A DNA stretch of 54,291 bases, taken from assembly GCA_023664325.1 (NCBI GenBank), contig JAMPFS010000018.1, positions 1 to 54,291 on the forward strand, in the 5' to 3' direction. Position numbers and translations under genes: made by a program. Origin of the DNA: Clostridium sp. Its GTDB lineage: Bacteria; Bacillota; Clostridia; Lachnospirales; Lachnospiraceae. This document shows, piece after piece, positions 32,148 to 40,395 of the stretch; positions within the stretch are counted from its first letter, which is position 1; the number at the start of each line of letters is the position of its first letter. Below the pieces are notes generated by a model that was given only the letters and a program-made list of their open reading frames with translations, was not told the DNA's origin and searched no databases.

Positions 32148-32658
32148 TTTAATGCTGCCATTATCGACTTTACAATGGGTGGAACGCAGCAGGGTAAAGC
32201 CGAATGACTATAACCCAAACAAAGTATCAAAACAGAATTTGGAACTGTTAAAGCAATCTATATTGACAAACGGATGGACGCTGCCGATTGTGGTGCGTCC
32301 TGATTTTACGATTATAGACGGATTCCATCGGTGGACCGTTGCAGGAGAGGAACCGCTATTTTCTATGCTCGGCGGAAAAGTGCCAATAGTCGTTGTATCT
32401 CATAAGGACAGAGCGGGGAATATGTATGGAACTATTACCCACAATAGAGCGCGGGGTACGCACTTGCTGGAACCTATGAAAGCTATTGTGAAAGAACTGC
32501 TGAATGACGGTAAATCGGTAGAGGAAATAGGGAAACAGCTTGGGATGAAGCCGGAGGAAGTATTCAGATTATCGGATTTTTCCAAGGAAGATTTTCTGCA
32601 GATGATGATAAAGCCGAATCAGGGTTATTCCAAGGCTGAGTTTATAACGAAAATTTAA
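32140..32658 (+). CDS. ParB/sulfiredoxin-like domain protein 2
   Basis: AAGGAGGAAAAGC precedes the ATG, 8 nt inside the IbrA-like gene. The 172-residue protein has the ParB-like core: VKPNDYNPNKVSKQNLELLK, GWTLPIVVRPDFTIIDGFHR (the DGFHR-W motif of this superfamily), and a C-terminal helix pair (LNDGKSVEEIGKQLGMKPEE) like the ParB HTH. This is the IbrB-like partner of the preceding IbrA-like gene. Without ParA or parS, a regulatory or DNA-modification role fits better than partition. Confidence 0.82.
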   Translation: MDNLMLPLSTLQWVERSRVKPNDYNPNKVSKQNLELLKQSILTNGWTLPIVVRPDFTIIDGFHRWTVAGEEPLFSMLGGKVPIVVVSHKDRAGNMYGTITHNRARGTHLLEPMKAIVKELLNDGKSVEEIGKQLGMKPEEVFRLSDFSKEDFLQMMIKPNQGYSKAEFITKI

Positions 32659-32823
32659 TGTTTTAACAAGTGATATGCGTAGGAGAACACGCACGAGGGC
32701 GCATACCGTCCTCAGCGTGTCTCCACGAATAAAACAAATATAGCAGACCATAGCCCGGGCGTGGTCCTAGGATGCTACGCCCAGGCATGAGGGATTGGCA
32801 CCTTTTGGAAAGGAGGTGTCACA
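32659..32823 (+). other. Structured intergenic region before the terminase (cos/pac or ncRNA candidate)
   Basis: This 165-nt gap contains three inverted repeats. GGAG-A-ACACGC pairs with GCGTGT-CTCC. GGGCGTGG (32757-32764) pairs with CTACGCCC around a TCCTAGGA palindrome. GGCACC pairs with GGTGTC around the terminase ribosome site (AAAGGAGG at 32809-32816). No ORF is apparent. The location immediately before the small terminase subunit is where packaging sites lie in many phages. Confidence 0.45.
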
Positions 32824-33618
32824 TTGCCTAGGTTGCCGAATGAAAAGATAAATGAAGCTGAAATGCTTTATAAATCAGGCATGAAGCTAGTCGATATTTC
32901 CAAAAAACTCGGCGTACCAGAAGGCACCGTGCGCCGATGGAAACACGATAAAAATTGGGATGGAAAATCTAAAAAAAAACAAAGCGAACGTTCGGATAAA
33001 AACAGTTGTGAAAAAGCGAACGTTCGGAAACGTGGCGCACCAAATGGGAATAAAAATGCCAAAGGAGGAAAAGGCAATCCCCACCCGAACAGCACAAAGC
33101 ACGGAGCATATAGACCTGTATTCATGGATGCTCTGGATGAAGATGAGCAGGCGCTTGTTGGCGGAGTGCCTGAGGACGAAGAAATGTTGCTTATTGAGCA
33201 GATACAGCTTTTTTCCATTCGGGAGCGCAGGATATTGCAAGCCATTAACAAATACCGGGAGCAGAACGGGGATGTTACAGTTGCAGATGTTACCCGGTTC
33301 GAGGAAAAGAGAACATTCAAAAACAAGGAGGAGGAAGCTGACTATGAAAAGAGGATAGAAGCCAAAGTTTCCAGTGGTGATAGGCTTCCGGGCAAGTCAT
33401 TCAACATTCAAACGCATACAAGCAATAAAGATATGATAATTGCGAGACTGGAGCAGGAGTTATCCACTGTGCAGAGCAAAAAGACGAAAGCCATCGAAAC
33501 ATTATCGAAGATAAGAATTGAAAAAATAAAGATGGATCGTGAAGTTGCTGGAAATGATGTGGTGGATGATTGGATTGCCGGCGTGCTTGGAGAGGGTGGT
33601 GCAGATGAACAGAAATGA
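32824..33618 (+). CDS. terS: Terminase small subunit
   Basis: The TTG at 32824 follows AAAGGAGGTGTCACA. The 264-residue protein starts with a homeodomain-like HTH (KINEAEMLYKSGMKLVDISK, EGTVRRWKHDKNWDG), a Lys/Arg/Asn-rich linker (RKRGAPNGNKNAKGGKGNPH) and a long helical C-terminus (LEQELSTVQSKKTKAIETLS). This is the HTH plus coiled-coil plan of PBSX/phBC6A51-type small terminases, which recognise the packaging site. It overlaps the large subunit gene by 14 nt. Confidence 0.85.
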   Translation: MPRLPNEKINEAEMLYKSGMKLVDISKKLGVPEGTVRRWKHDKNWDGKSKKKQSERSDKNSCEKANVRKRGAPNGNKNAKGGKGNPHPNSTKHGAYRPVFMDALDEDEQALVGGVPEDEEMLLIEQIQLFSIRERRILQAINKYREQNGDVTVADVTRFEEKRTFKNKEEEADYEKRIEAKVSSGDRLPGKSFNIQTHTSNKDMIIARLEQELSTVQSKKTKAIETLSKIRIEKIKMDREVAGNDVVDDWIAGVLGEGGADEQK

Positions 33619-35041
33619 TAATGCGGCCCGTAAGCAATTTTTTCAAAAACGAATACCAATATACCGAGAGGATCCGATTGTATTCGCAAAAGAAGTTTTG
33701 AAATTTAAGCCGGATGGATGGCAGGCTGAGGCATTAAGTGAGTTGGCAGCGAATCCGAAGGTTGCAATTAAATCAGGGCAAGGCGTTGGAAAGACAGGTA
33801 TGGAGGCTGTGGCGCTATTATGGTTTATATGCTGTTTCCCTTTTCCCAGAATTGTTGCAACGGCACCGACCAAACAGCAGCTGCATGATGTGTTATGGTC
33901 CGAAGTCAGTAAATGGATGAGCAGGTCTCCTTTGCTCTCAGAAATCCTAAAATGGACCAAGACATATATTTACATGCGGAATTATGAAAAGCGTTGGTTT
34001 GCGGTAGCCAGGACTGCTACAAAGCCAGAGAATATGCAGGGATTCCACGAGGATAACATGCTGTTTATTGTTGACGAGGCTTCCGGCGTTGCTGATCCAA
34101 TTATGGAGGCTGTACTTGGTACATTATCTGGAGCAAATAATAAATTATTGCTGTGCGGGAATCCAACGAGGACATCCGGCACTTTTTTTGATGCTTTCAA
34201 TATTGATAGATCCATCTATAAATGCCATACAGTATCATCTATAGATAGCCCCAGGACTAACAAAGAAAACATTCAGTCTCTCATACGGAAGTATGGGGAG
34301 GACAGTAACGTTGTCCGGGTCAGGGTAAAGGGTGAGTTCCCGAAACAGGAAGATGATGTGTTCATAGCGCTCTCTCTTGTGGAGCACAGCACCATGCTAG
34401 ATCTGCCAGAGGGGAATCCCATAAATCGCATTTCCTTCGGTGTGGATGTGGCGCGGTATGGGAGTGATGAAACCGTCATAGCACAGAATGTAGGAGGCAA
34501 GATAACGCTTCCGGTATCATTCAGAGGGCAGAGCCTTATGACAACAGTCGGAAAAATTGTCCAGCAGTATCGGCAAGTCATAAAGGACTATCCTGCATAC
34601 AGAGGGAAAATCTATGTCAATATCGATGACTGTGGTCTTGGCGGCGGCGTGACCGACCGGCTGGAGGAAGTAAAGATTGAGGAAAAACTCAGCCGAATGG
34701 TTATTGTTCCTGTTAACGCAGCGGCAAAGGTTCCGGAAGATGTTGTTGAGGATGGAACTGCAAAAGTAAAAGCCTGCGATAAGTATGAGAATATGACAAC
34801 ATATTTGTGGGGAACGGTTAAGGATTCGATGATGATGGAAGAAATCAGTATTGAGAACGATAATGAAATGGTTGCTCAGTTTTCTTGTAGAAAGTATAGG
34901 CTGACGAGCCGGGGGAGGATGATACTTGAAAGCAAAGAGGAAATGAAGAAGAGAGGAATCGAATCGCCGGATAGGGCAGATGCGGTTTCGCTATCGTGTT
35001 ATGAGAAAAAGACATTTGACATTGGCAGTTTGGTAAGTTAA
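33605..35041 (+). CDS. terL: Terminase large subunit
   Basis: The ATG at 33605 follows GAGGGTGGTG and lies inside the small-subunit gene. The 478-residue protein has an ATPase domain with Walker A SGQGVGKT (57-64), TAPTKQQLHDVLWSE, Walker B LFIVDEASG (152-160 region) and CGNPTRTSGTF (motif III), then an RNase H-like nuclease domain with VDVARYGSDETV, NIDDCGLGGGVTDRL and SPDRADAVSL. It packages and cuts phage DNA. Its ATPase and nuclease motifs are complete. Confidence 0.95.
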   Translation: MNRNDNAARKQFFQKRIPIYREDPIVFAKEVLKFKPDGWQAEALSELAANPKVAIKSGQGVGKTGMEAVALLWFICCFPFPRIVATAPTKQQLHDVLWSEVSKWMSRSPLLSEILKWTKTYIYMRNYEKRWFAVARTATKPENMQGFHEDNMLFIVDEASGVADPIMEAVLGTLSGANNKLLLCGNPTRTSGTFFDAFNIDRSIYKCHTVSSIDSPRTNKENIQSLIRKYGEDSNVVRVRVKGEFPKQEDDVFIALSLVEHSTMLDLPEGNPINRISFGVDVARYGSDETVIAQNVGGKITLPVSFRGQSLMTTVGKIVQQYRQVIKDYPAYRGKIYVNIDDCGLGGGVTDRLEEVKIEEKLSRMVIVPVNAAAKVPEDVVEDGTAKVKACDKYENMTTYLWGTVKDSMMMEEISIENDNEMVAQFSCRKYRLTSRGRMILESKEEMKKRGIESPDRADAVSLSCYEKKTFDIGSLVS

Positions 35042-35053
35042 GGAGGTGAGAAA

Positions 35054-37225
35054 ATGCAGGAAGAAACAAAGGAAAAGCCTAAAACGGCAGAACACAGGGA
35101 AGACGGATACAAAAATCTGATGAATAAATACGGAACGAAGGATGATGCGTCAGAGCAGTATCGCTTCGAGAGTGGGGAGCCGGTAACGGATATCGAACTT
35201 ACGCTTAATTATGAGGAAAACGGGCTGTTTTCCAAAATCATCGACATACCGGCCGATGAAGCGGTTAGCAGCGGTTTTTCTTACGGAGTGACGGAAAATA
35301 TTGAGAAGTTCATCAATAAGTCATTGGAGGAGCTGGATTTCGAGGAAAAAGCTGTGACGGCTATTAAGTGGTCGAGGCTTTACGGCGGCGCCTTAATCGT
35401 TATGGTGATTGATGATGGCAAAGACCTTGACGAGCCTGTGGACTGGGATGGTATTCATGGGATCGATGAACTACTTGTATTTGAAAGACCTCTTGTCACA
35501 CCAGACTATCAAAGCCTTTACAATTATAAGCCAAACGAGAAACATTCCTCTAAATTTGGCAATCCTGAGTTTTATGATATATCCCCGGTATATGGGAACT
35601 CATTTAGGGTACATGAAAGTAGATGCCTGCTATTCAAAAATGGGATTTTGCCATCCATGAGCACAAGAACAGAATATAGATTTTTCGGAATGCCGGAGTA
35701 TGTGAGGATATATAAGACGTTGCAGGAAACCGTAACTTCACACGGAAATGGCGTCAAGCTGCTTGATCGGGCAGTGCAGGCTATTTATAAGATGAAAGAC
35801 CTTGCGGCGTTACTTGCTACGGATCAGGGAGAGGATAAAGTTATCCAGAGGCTCAGGATTATTGATATGGCGAAAGGCATCATCAATAGTGTGGCCATAG
35901 ACGCAGACGGCGAAGATTACGACTACAAGCAAATTACTTTTTCCGGAGTAAAGGATATTATTGACAGTACCTGTAATATGCTGTCGGCGGTCACAAACAT
36001 TCCACAGACAAAGTTGTTCGGAAGATCGCCAGCGGGGGAAAACTCCACAGGCGAAAGCGATATGGAAAATTACTACAAATTTGTGGAAAAGATTCAGAAG
36101 CTGAACCTTAAAAATAATATGGGAACGCTTATTGATATTATTCTTATTGCCGGGAGATACAAGAAGGAATTTGTGGATATACCGGATTACAGCCTTGAAT
36201 TTAATCCCCTATGGAGTTTGAGCGAGAATGAACAGGCAACTGTGGAACAGATGAAGGCAGCAACGGAGTTTACAAAAGCACAGACGGCGCAGCTTTATGT
36301 GGATATGCAGGCGCTGGATGCCTCCGAGATAAGAAAAAAACTGGCAGAAAGCGGGGAGTTTACAATCAACGATATTCTGGATGAGGAGGGCGTAGACTGG
36401 AGCGAGTTAGAAAATGTGCAATCAGAGAATATGCGTGAATCGGAAGAAACAAGCGATACTGCATTATCTGCAGAGAATGAAACTGCCAGCATTCCAAGAA
36501 CAGGAGGAATGGCAGAGGATTCCGTTCAGCCAACGGGATGCGGCGTTATTGTCGTGAAAGGCGGAAAAGTGCTGGTAGGAGAGAGGAAGGACAATGGTCT
36601 TATCTGTGGTCCGGGAGGACATATTGAAGCGGGAGAAACGCCCGAAGATGCTGCAATAAGGGAAACCAGAGAAGAGTTTGGCATTAACGTTGCCAATATT
36701 GTTCCGATTGCAGTAATATCCGGTATGTCTGCCGAATATTGCCCATCGCAAATATTCTTATGCACAGAATATTACGGAGAACCTGTCTGCTTTAATACGG
36801 AAATGGAAAATGCAAGGTTTGAGGCTATAACGGATATTATGAAATGTGAATTGTATTTGCCATTCCGGTTGTCGTTGCAGGAGCTGCTGCGGAATATTGC
36901 AGAGGTCACTATGAAGCCAGTGGAAAACGGGTTGACGCACTTGGAGGATTCGGGTAATATGGAATCAGACGGAGGTCCTGGATCTGGCAGGTATCCAAAG
37001 GGAAGCGGTGAGAAAAACGAGAAGTCGCTTCCTATGACAGAAAAAGAAAAAATAAAAGTCGGGCATGACATAAACAACCTGTATCATTCCAAGTATGCGG
37101 GGAAAAGAAACTGCTGGATAAAGACAAGATCAAATGAAAGCGACAGTCCTTTTTATAATTACCGCTTCATAAATCATGGTTTCGACAATTATGACATTAT
37201 TGCAAAAAAAGAATACGGGGATTAG
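35054..37225 (+). CDS. Portal protein fused to a Nudix hydrolase domain
   Basis: The ATG follows AGGAGGTGAGAAA. Residues 1 to about 460 form a DUF1073-type portal: LVFERPLVTPDYQSLYNYKP, FFGMPEYVRIYKTLQETVTS, TNIPQTKLFGRSPAGENSTG. From about 490 comes a complete Nudix domain with the box G-x5-E-x7-RE-x2-EE-x-G (522-544). A GGPGSGRYPKGSG motif at about 640 follows, of the sort seen in phage head proteins with appended toxin or enzyme domains, then an unrecognised 60-residue end (HDINNLYHSKYAGKRNCWIK). The usual portal is about 450-500 residues, so about 250 are extra. The fusion would place a nucleotide hydrolase in the virion or at the packaging vertex. Confidence 0.88.
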   Translation: MQEETKEKPKTAEHREDGYKNLMNKYGTKDDASEQYRFESGEPVTDIELTLNYEENGLFSKIIDIPADEAVSSGFSYGVTENIEKFINKSLEELDFEEKAVTAIKWSRLYGGALIVMVIDDGKDLDEPVDWDGIHGIDELLVFERPLVTPDYQSLYNYKPNEKHSSKFGNPEFYDISPVYGNSFRVHESRCLLFKNGILPSMSTRTEYRFFGMPEYVRIYKTLQETVTSHGNGVKLLDRAVQAIYKMKDLAALLATDQGEDKVIQRLRIIDMAKGIINSVAIDADGEDYDYKQITFSGVKDIIDSTCNMLSAVTNIPQTKLFGRSPAGENSTGESDMENYYKFVEKIQKLNLKNNMGTLIDIILIAGRYKKEFVDIPDYSLEFNPLWSLSENEQATVEQMKAATEFTKAQTAQLYVDMQALDASEIRKKLAESGEFTINDILDEEGVDWSELENVQSENMRESEETSDTALSAENETASIPRTGGMAEDSVQPTGCGVIVVKGGKVLVGERKDNGLICGPGGHIEAGETPEDAAIRETREEFGINVANIVPIAVISGMSAEYCPSQIFLCTEYYGEPVCFNTEMENARFEAITDIMKCELYLPFRLSLQELLRNIAEVTMKPVENGLTHLEDSGNMESDGGPGSGRYPKGSGEKNEKSLPMTEKEKIKVGHDINNLYHSKYAGKRNCWIKTRSNESDSPFYNYRFINHGFDNYDIIAKKEYGD

Positions 37226-37236
37226 GAGGCGTTGCG

Positions 37237-37419
37237 ATGGAAGAACTGAAAGAATTATTAGAGGGTGTTTCTGATACATACGAGGATTTCGTTGACGGTA
37301 TGTGTCTCACACTGAGAGATAATCCAGAATATTTAGAGGATGTCATCCAGTACATAAAAGACAATCCTGACAAAGACAGCAGTGATATTACCGAATATCT
37401 GGAAACCATTGGAATTTGA
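37237..37419 (+). CDS. Small acidic protein after the portal-Nudix gene
   Basis: The ATG follows TTAGGAGGCGTTGCG. The 60-residue protein is acidic (EELKELLEGVSDTYEDFVDG, DNPDKDSSDITEYLE). It is coupled closely to the portal fusion and followed by two terminators. An inhibitor, chaperone or immunity partner of the portal's extra C-terminal domain is a possible role, inferred from size and acidity. Confidence 0.65.
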   Translation: MEELKELLEGVSDTYEDFVDGMCLTLRDNPEYLEDVIQYIKDNPDKDSSDITEYLETIGI

Positions 37420-37433
37420 GTTTACATCAAGTG

Positions 37434-37463
37434 AGAGTCTTACGAGAGAGTAAGGCTCTTTTA
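37434..37463 (+). terminator. Rho-independent terminator 1 in the structural operon
   Basis: AGAGTCTTAC and GTAAGGCTCT form a 10-bp stem with one G-T pair and a 6-nt loop, followed by TTTTATT. It lies 15 nt after the small acidic gene. Confidence 0.7.
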
Positions 37464-37467
37464 TTAT

Positions 37468-37508
37468 GCCCCAGAGTACCGCTAATCGTGGCTCTTTGGG
37501 GCTTTTTT
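37468..37508 (+). terminator. Rho-independent terminator 2 in the structural operon
   Basis: GCCCCAGAG pairs with CTC-TT-TGGGGC (a TT bulge), followed by six T residues. Two terminators in a row before the MuF-like gene would cut late transcription unless read-through or antitermination operates. Confidence 0.8.
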
Positions 37509-37570
37509 GTATTCAACAGTCAAATAAACGAAGATGGTCCAAAATGCAAAATTTGAGGCAAAGAGAGAAG

Positions 37571-38527
37571 GTGAGTAATTTGGATGATGAAATCAGGAAA
37601 CGCAGTATTCAAGAGCAGATTAAAGTAATGTCCGGTGGTAAAAAGATGATTGTAGCGAAATATACAGCGAAATATCCTGATTCAGCTGAAAGGGAATATC
37701 TCAGGCTTGCCAATGCCTATATGACTATCGAGAGAGAAATCTTAATCAGACATATCCCGGAATTGAAAGCAATCCTTAATGAAGGAACCAAGGCGTATAA
37801 TACAGATTCCCAAGACAAGAAGGCAAATGAGCGGAAACGCAAACTTGCGAGATTCGAGACATTGGATAATACGCTGGTTCGTCTGAAAATATTGTTTGAC
37901 AACATTCGCAGGGAATTAGAAGCGGCTTTTGGTCTTTTTGATCTAAGCGGTAAGCTAAAAAAAATAGCACAGCTTGACTACAAATTATCCATCAGTGAGT
38001 GGAAGAAAGTCATAGGCAAGACATTTGGCATTAACTTGTTGGATGATTACTTCCGCGGTGATTATTATGACGAAATGCTGAAAAAGTGGATATCTGAAAA
38101 TGTTGATCTGATAAAAACGGTTCCAAGCCAGTCATTGGGGAAGATTAAGGAACTTGTCTATAAACAATATATGGATGGGAGCAGCACTACCAATATTATT
38201 AAAGAACTGCAGCGGCAATATGGAATGGATAAGCGTCACGCTCAATTGATTGCCAGGGATCAGATTGGCAAGCTCAATGCAAAGATTACGGAAAGCCAGC
38301 AGAGAGATGCAGGAGTGAAGAGATATAAGTGGTCTGATTCCCGTGATGAAAGGGTAAGGGAAAGCCATCGAAGATTGCATGGACATATATTCAGTTGGGA
38401 TAAACCACCGGAAACAGACAATGGGAGACGCTGCCATCCCCAACAAGACTATCAGTGCCGGTGTTGTGCAATACCGGTATTTGATATAGGAAATCTGGAT
38501 AGCACGATGGGAGGTGAAAAGAGTTGA
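37571..38527 (+). CDS. MuF/SPP1 gp7-like head morphogenesis protein
   Basis: The start is uncertain: GTG 37571 or TTG 37580 (AAGGTGAG upstream), because longer frames run through a terminator. The roughly 318-residue protein has a helical N-terminal two thirds and the MuF C-terminal signature: LIARDQIGKLNAKITESQQR, YKWSDSRDERVRESHRRLHG, GRRCHPQQDYQCRCCAIPVF. Such proteins enter the prohead with the portal. It overlaps the protease gene by 4 nt. Confidence 0.87.
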   Translation: MSNLDDEIRKRSIQEQIKVMSGGKKMIVAKYTAKYPDSAEREYLRLANAYMTIEREILIRHIPELKAILNEGTKAYNTDSQDKKANERKRKLARFETLDNTLVRLKILFDNIRRELEAAFGLFDLSGKLKKIAQLDYKLSISEWKKVIGKTFGINLLDDYFRGDYYDEMLKKWISENVDLIKTVPSQSLGKIKELVYKQYMDGSSTTNIIKELQRQYGMDKRHAQLIARDQIGKLNAKITESQQRDAGVKRYKWSDSRDERVRESHRRLHGHIFSWDKPPETDNGRRCHPQQDYQCRCCAIPVFDIGNLDSTMGGEKS

Positions 38528-39867
38528 AATATCAGAGGCTAGACAGTATTTCTCTGGATCAGACCTATTATACAGAAGAAGGTTATCTGGTTGATCATCC
38601 GATTGTGACTACCTGCGGCATATTTGAGTATAAAAACGAAGATGGAAGCATGCGGAGAGAGTTGCGTTTGCCGGAGGATGTCTTTAATGAAAAATCATTA
38701 AAAAGTTACAAGGGCAAACCTATTATCATCACACATGACGCCGGAGAAGTGTCGAAGGATAATGTCAGGAGAGAGCAGATAGGCACCATAATGAGCGAAG
38801 GATATCAAGATGGGGATAGCGTTCGCTGCGAAATCATCATTCATGATACCAATGCTCTTAAAAGATGTGGCTTAAAGGAACTTTCACTTGGATATAGCCT
38901 TGACACAGAGGAAACGCCTGGTGTATGGAAGGGCGAAAAATATAATTGCATACAGAGAAACATAGAGATCAATCATCTTGCTTTGGTAGCAGAGGCAAGG
39001 GCGGGGGATTCTGCCCGGCTCAATATCGATGGCAAAGATGATGATAATAAAAAAATATTAAAAGGAGGCAAAGTAGTTATGTACAAACCTAACGAAACAG
39101 GACACAGAACTGATGGCGCGGAAGAATTAACGCAGGAAGAAATGGAAGCAGCTGTAGCGCTGTTTTTGGCTCAGAAAGCGGCTGGTGAGGCAACGGCAAC
39201 GGCGGGAGCGGACGGGGAGGAAATTCCACCGGGAAATGGAGAGGACAATTCCGCCGGAGAAGAACCCAAAAGCCCCATCGATCAGGTAAGGGATAATATG
39301 GACCGCCGCGATTCGGAAAGCGGAAGTATGTCATCGGAGGATATTATTGCGGGTCAGAATGCGGATTTAAAAACTCTGCTGGAAGAGATCGACAAGCTGC
39401 AGGCATCCAACGATATGAACGGCGATGCTGAAAACATACCTCCCGTTGAGCCGGATAAGGTGGGGATCGCAGGTGAAGAAAATTCTGACGGGGATGTCAG
39501 CACCGAAGAAAATAAGGATAAGGGGGTAAACATGGATTCTGTAGATCAGGTGTTCAAAGACAGATTGGATATTTGCCGCATGGCAGATAAGCTGAATCTG
39601 GATGGGGTAGAAAACCTTTCTTTGACAGAAGGCAGAAAGTGCATCATCAAGGCCGTTAATCCCAAGATGAATCTTGATGGAAAGAGCGAAACGTACATCA
39701 AGGCGGCGTATGATATCGCAAAGGATACTTATGCGAGCAGGCGCAGCACAGACGACCAGCGTAAGAAGATGGCTGAGGATCATGTGCGCAGGGATGCAAG
39801 CGAGGAAAGTAGCTCTGAAACGGCTCGTAAAAACATGATAAATAAAATGATTGGAGGTAAAAAATAA
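38524..39867 (+). CDS. DUF2213 prohead protease with C-terminal scaffold
   Basis: The TTG at 38524 is preceded by GGGAGGTGAAAAG. Of its 447 residues, about 1-170 form the DUF2213 protease domain (VDHPIVTTCGIFEYKNEDGS, KPIIITHDAGEVSKDNVRR, GLKELSLGYSLDTEETPG). The remainder is low-complexity and helical, rich in Ala, Glu and Gly, as in scaffolds. Two in-frame internal starts with ribosome sites (39079 and 39532) could make scaffold-only products. It precedes the cement and capsid genes. Confidence 0.83.
   Translation: MKYQRLDSISLDQTYYTEEGYLVDHPIVTTCGIFEYKNEDGSMRRELRLPEDVFNEKSLKSYKGKPIIITHDAGEVSKDNVRREQIGTIMSEGYQDGDSVRCEIIIHDTNALKRCGLKELSLGYSLDTEETPGVWKGEKYNCIQRNIEINHLALVAEARAGDSARLNIDGKDDDNKKILKGGKVVMYKPNETGHRTDGAEELTQEEMEAAVALFLAQKAAGEATATAGADGEEIPPGNGEDNSAGEEPKSPIDQVRDNMDRRDSESGSMSSEDIIAGQNADLKTLLEEIDKLQASNDMNGDAENIPPVEPDKVGIAGEENSDGDVSTEENKDKGVNMDSVDQVFKDRLDICRMADKLNLDGVENLSLTEGRKCIIKAVNPKMNLDGKSETYIKAAYDIAKDTYASRRSTDDQRKKMAEDHVRRDASEESSSETARKNMINKMIGGKK
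39079..39867 (+). CDS. Nested scaffold product, internal start 1
   Basis: AAAGGAGG (39061-39068) stands 10 nt before an in-frame ATG (MYKPNETGHRTDGAEELTQE). The roughly 262-residue scaffold would be made from the 3' part of the protease gene, as in lambda's C/Nu3 arrangement. Translation from this start is inferred from the ribosome site. Confidence 0.6.
   Translation: MYKPNETGHRTDGAEELTQEEMEAAVALFLAQKAAGEATATAGADGEEIPPGNGEDNSAGEEPKSPIDQVRDNMDRRDSESGSMSSEDIIAGQNADLKTLLEEIDKLQASNDMNGDAENIPPVEPDKVGIAGEENSDGDVSTEENKDKGVNMDSVDQVFKDRLDICRMADKLNLDGVENLSLTEGRKCIIKAVNPKMNLDGKSETYIKAAYDIAKDTYASRRSTDDQRKKMAEDHVRRDASEESSSETARKNMINKMIGGKK
39532..39867 (+). CDS. Nested product, internal start 2
   Basis: AAGGGGGT lies 6 nt before an in-frame ATG (MDSVDQVFKDRLDICRMADK). 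The 111-residue C-terminal fragment has a helical, charged, conserved-looking sequence. It may be a second internal scaffold or simply a good match by chance. Confidence 0.4.
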   Translation: MDSVDQVFKDRLDICRMADKLNLDGVENLSLTEGRKCIIKAVNPKMNLDGKSETYIKAAYDIAKDTYASRRSTDDQRKKMAEDHVRRDASEESSSETARKNMINKMIGGKK

Positions 39868-40373
39868 TGAGTATGGCTGTACAGACAAATTATAATTTCG
39901 GATTTGCTAAAGGCGTAGCCGGTGGGCTTTTTGATTTATCCCATCACGAAGTGGCAAGCAGACAGGCGGAGGGGAATACAACGTTCGGCTGTGGCGTGGT
40001 AGTAGGCACGAACAGAGGGATTGATGTAAAAAAGCCTACCGCAGAAAGCGCAGCTGGAGATTTTGAGGGTGTTATTGTTCATAACTCTGTCATGGTAGAG
40101 CTGGATATGAATAATAAGCTGAACATCTCCGATAAGAGAACGGTCGGCTGTCTGCATCATGGAAAGATCTGGGTACAGACTGGAAAAGATGCTGCCCCCG
40201 CATATAAGGAAAAAGTATTCCTGATTACTGACGGGGATGAAGCCGGATTGTTTACCACTTCGGCAGACACTGCTACGAAAGTAGGATTGAATGCACATTA
40301 TCTCGGAGTTACAGACACAGGGATCGCGGTTGCTGAGTTTTTCCCGGCTGCGGCTGCTGCATCGGCAGAATAA
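39867..40373 (+). CDS. Capsid cement/decoration protein (structural cement Gp24-like)
   Basis: The ATG overlaps the previous stop by one base, with TTGGAGGT upstream. The 168-residue beta-rich protein begins MSMAVQTNYNFGFAKGVAGG, with VASRQAEGNTTFGCGVVVGT and GDFEGVIVHNSVMVELDMNN, matching cement proteins that follow the protease in DUF2184-capsid phages. It would stabilise the expanded head. Confidence 0.78.
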   Translation: MSMAVQTNYNFGFAKGVAGGLFDLSHHEVASRQAEGNTTFGCGVVVGTNRGIDVKKPTAESAAGDFEGVIVHNSVMVELDMNNKLNISDKRTVGCLHHGKIWVQTGKDAAPAYKEKVFLITDGDEAGLFTTSADTATKVGLNAHYLGVTDTGIAVAEFFPAAAAASAE

Positions 40374-40395
40374 AGAGTAAAGGAGGATATGACTG

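Noticed and set aside
30388..32658. ParB-like genes as a plasmid partition system (phage-plasmid)
   Set aside because: No ParA-type ATPase and no parS-like cluster are nearby, and an integrase is present. The genes pair with SGGKDS proteins instead.
32659..32823. A tRNA gene in the structured gap before the terminase
   Set aside because: The stems do not form a cloverleaf and no T-loop (TTC) sequence of the right type is present.
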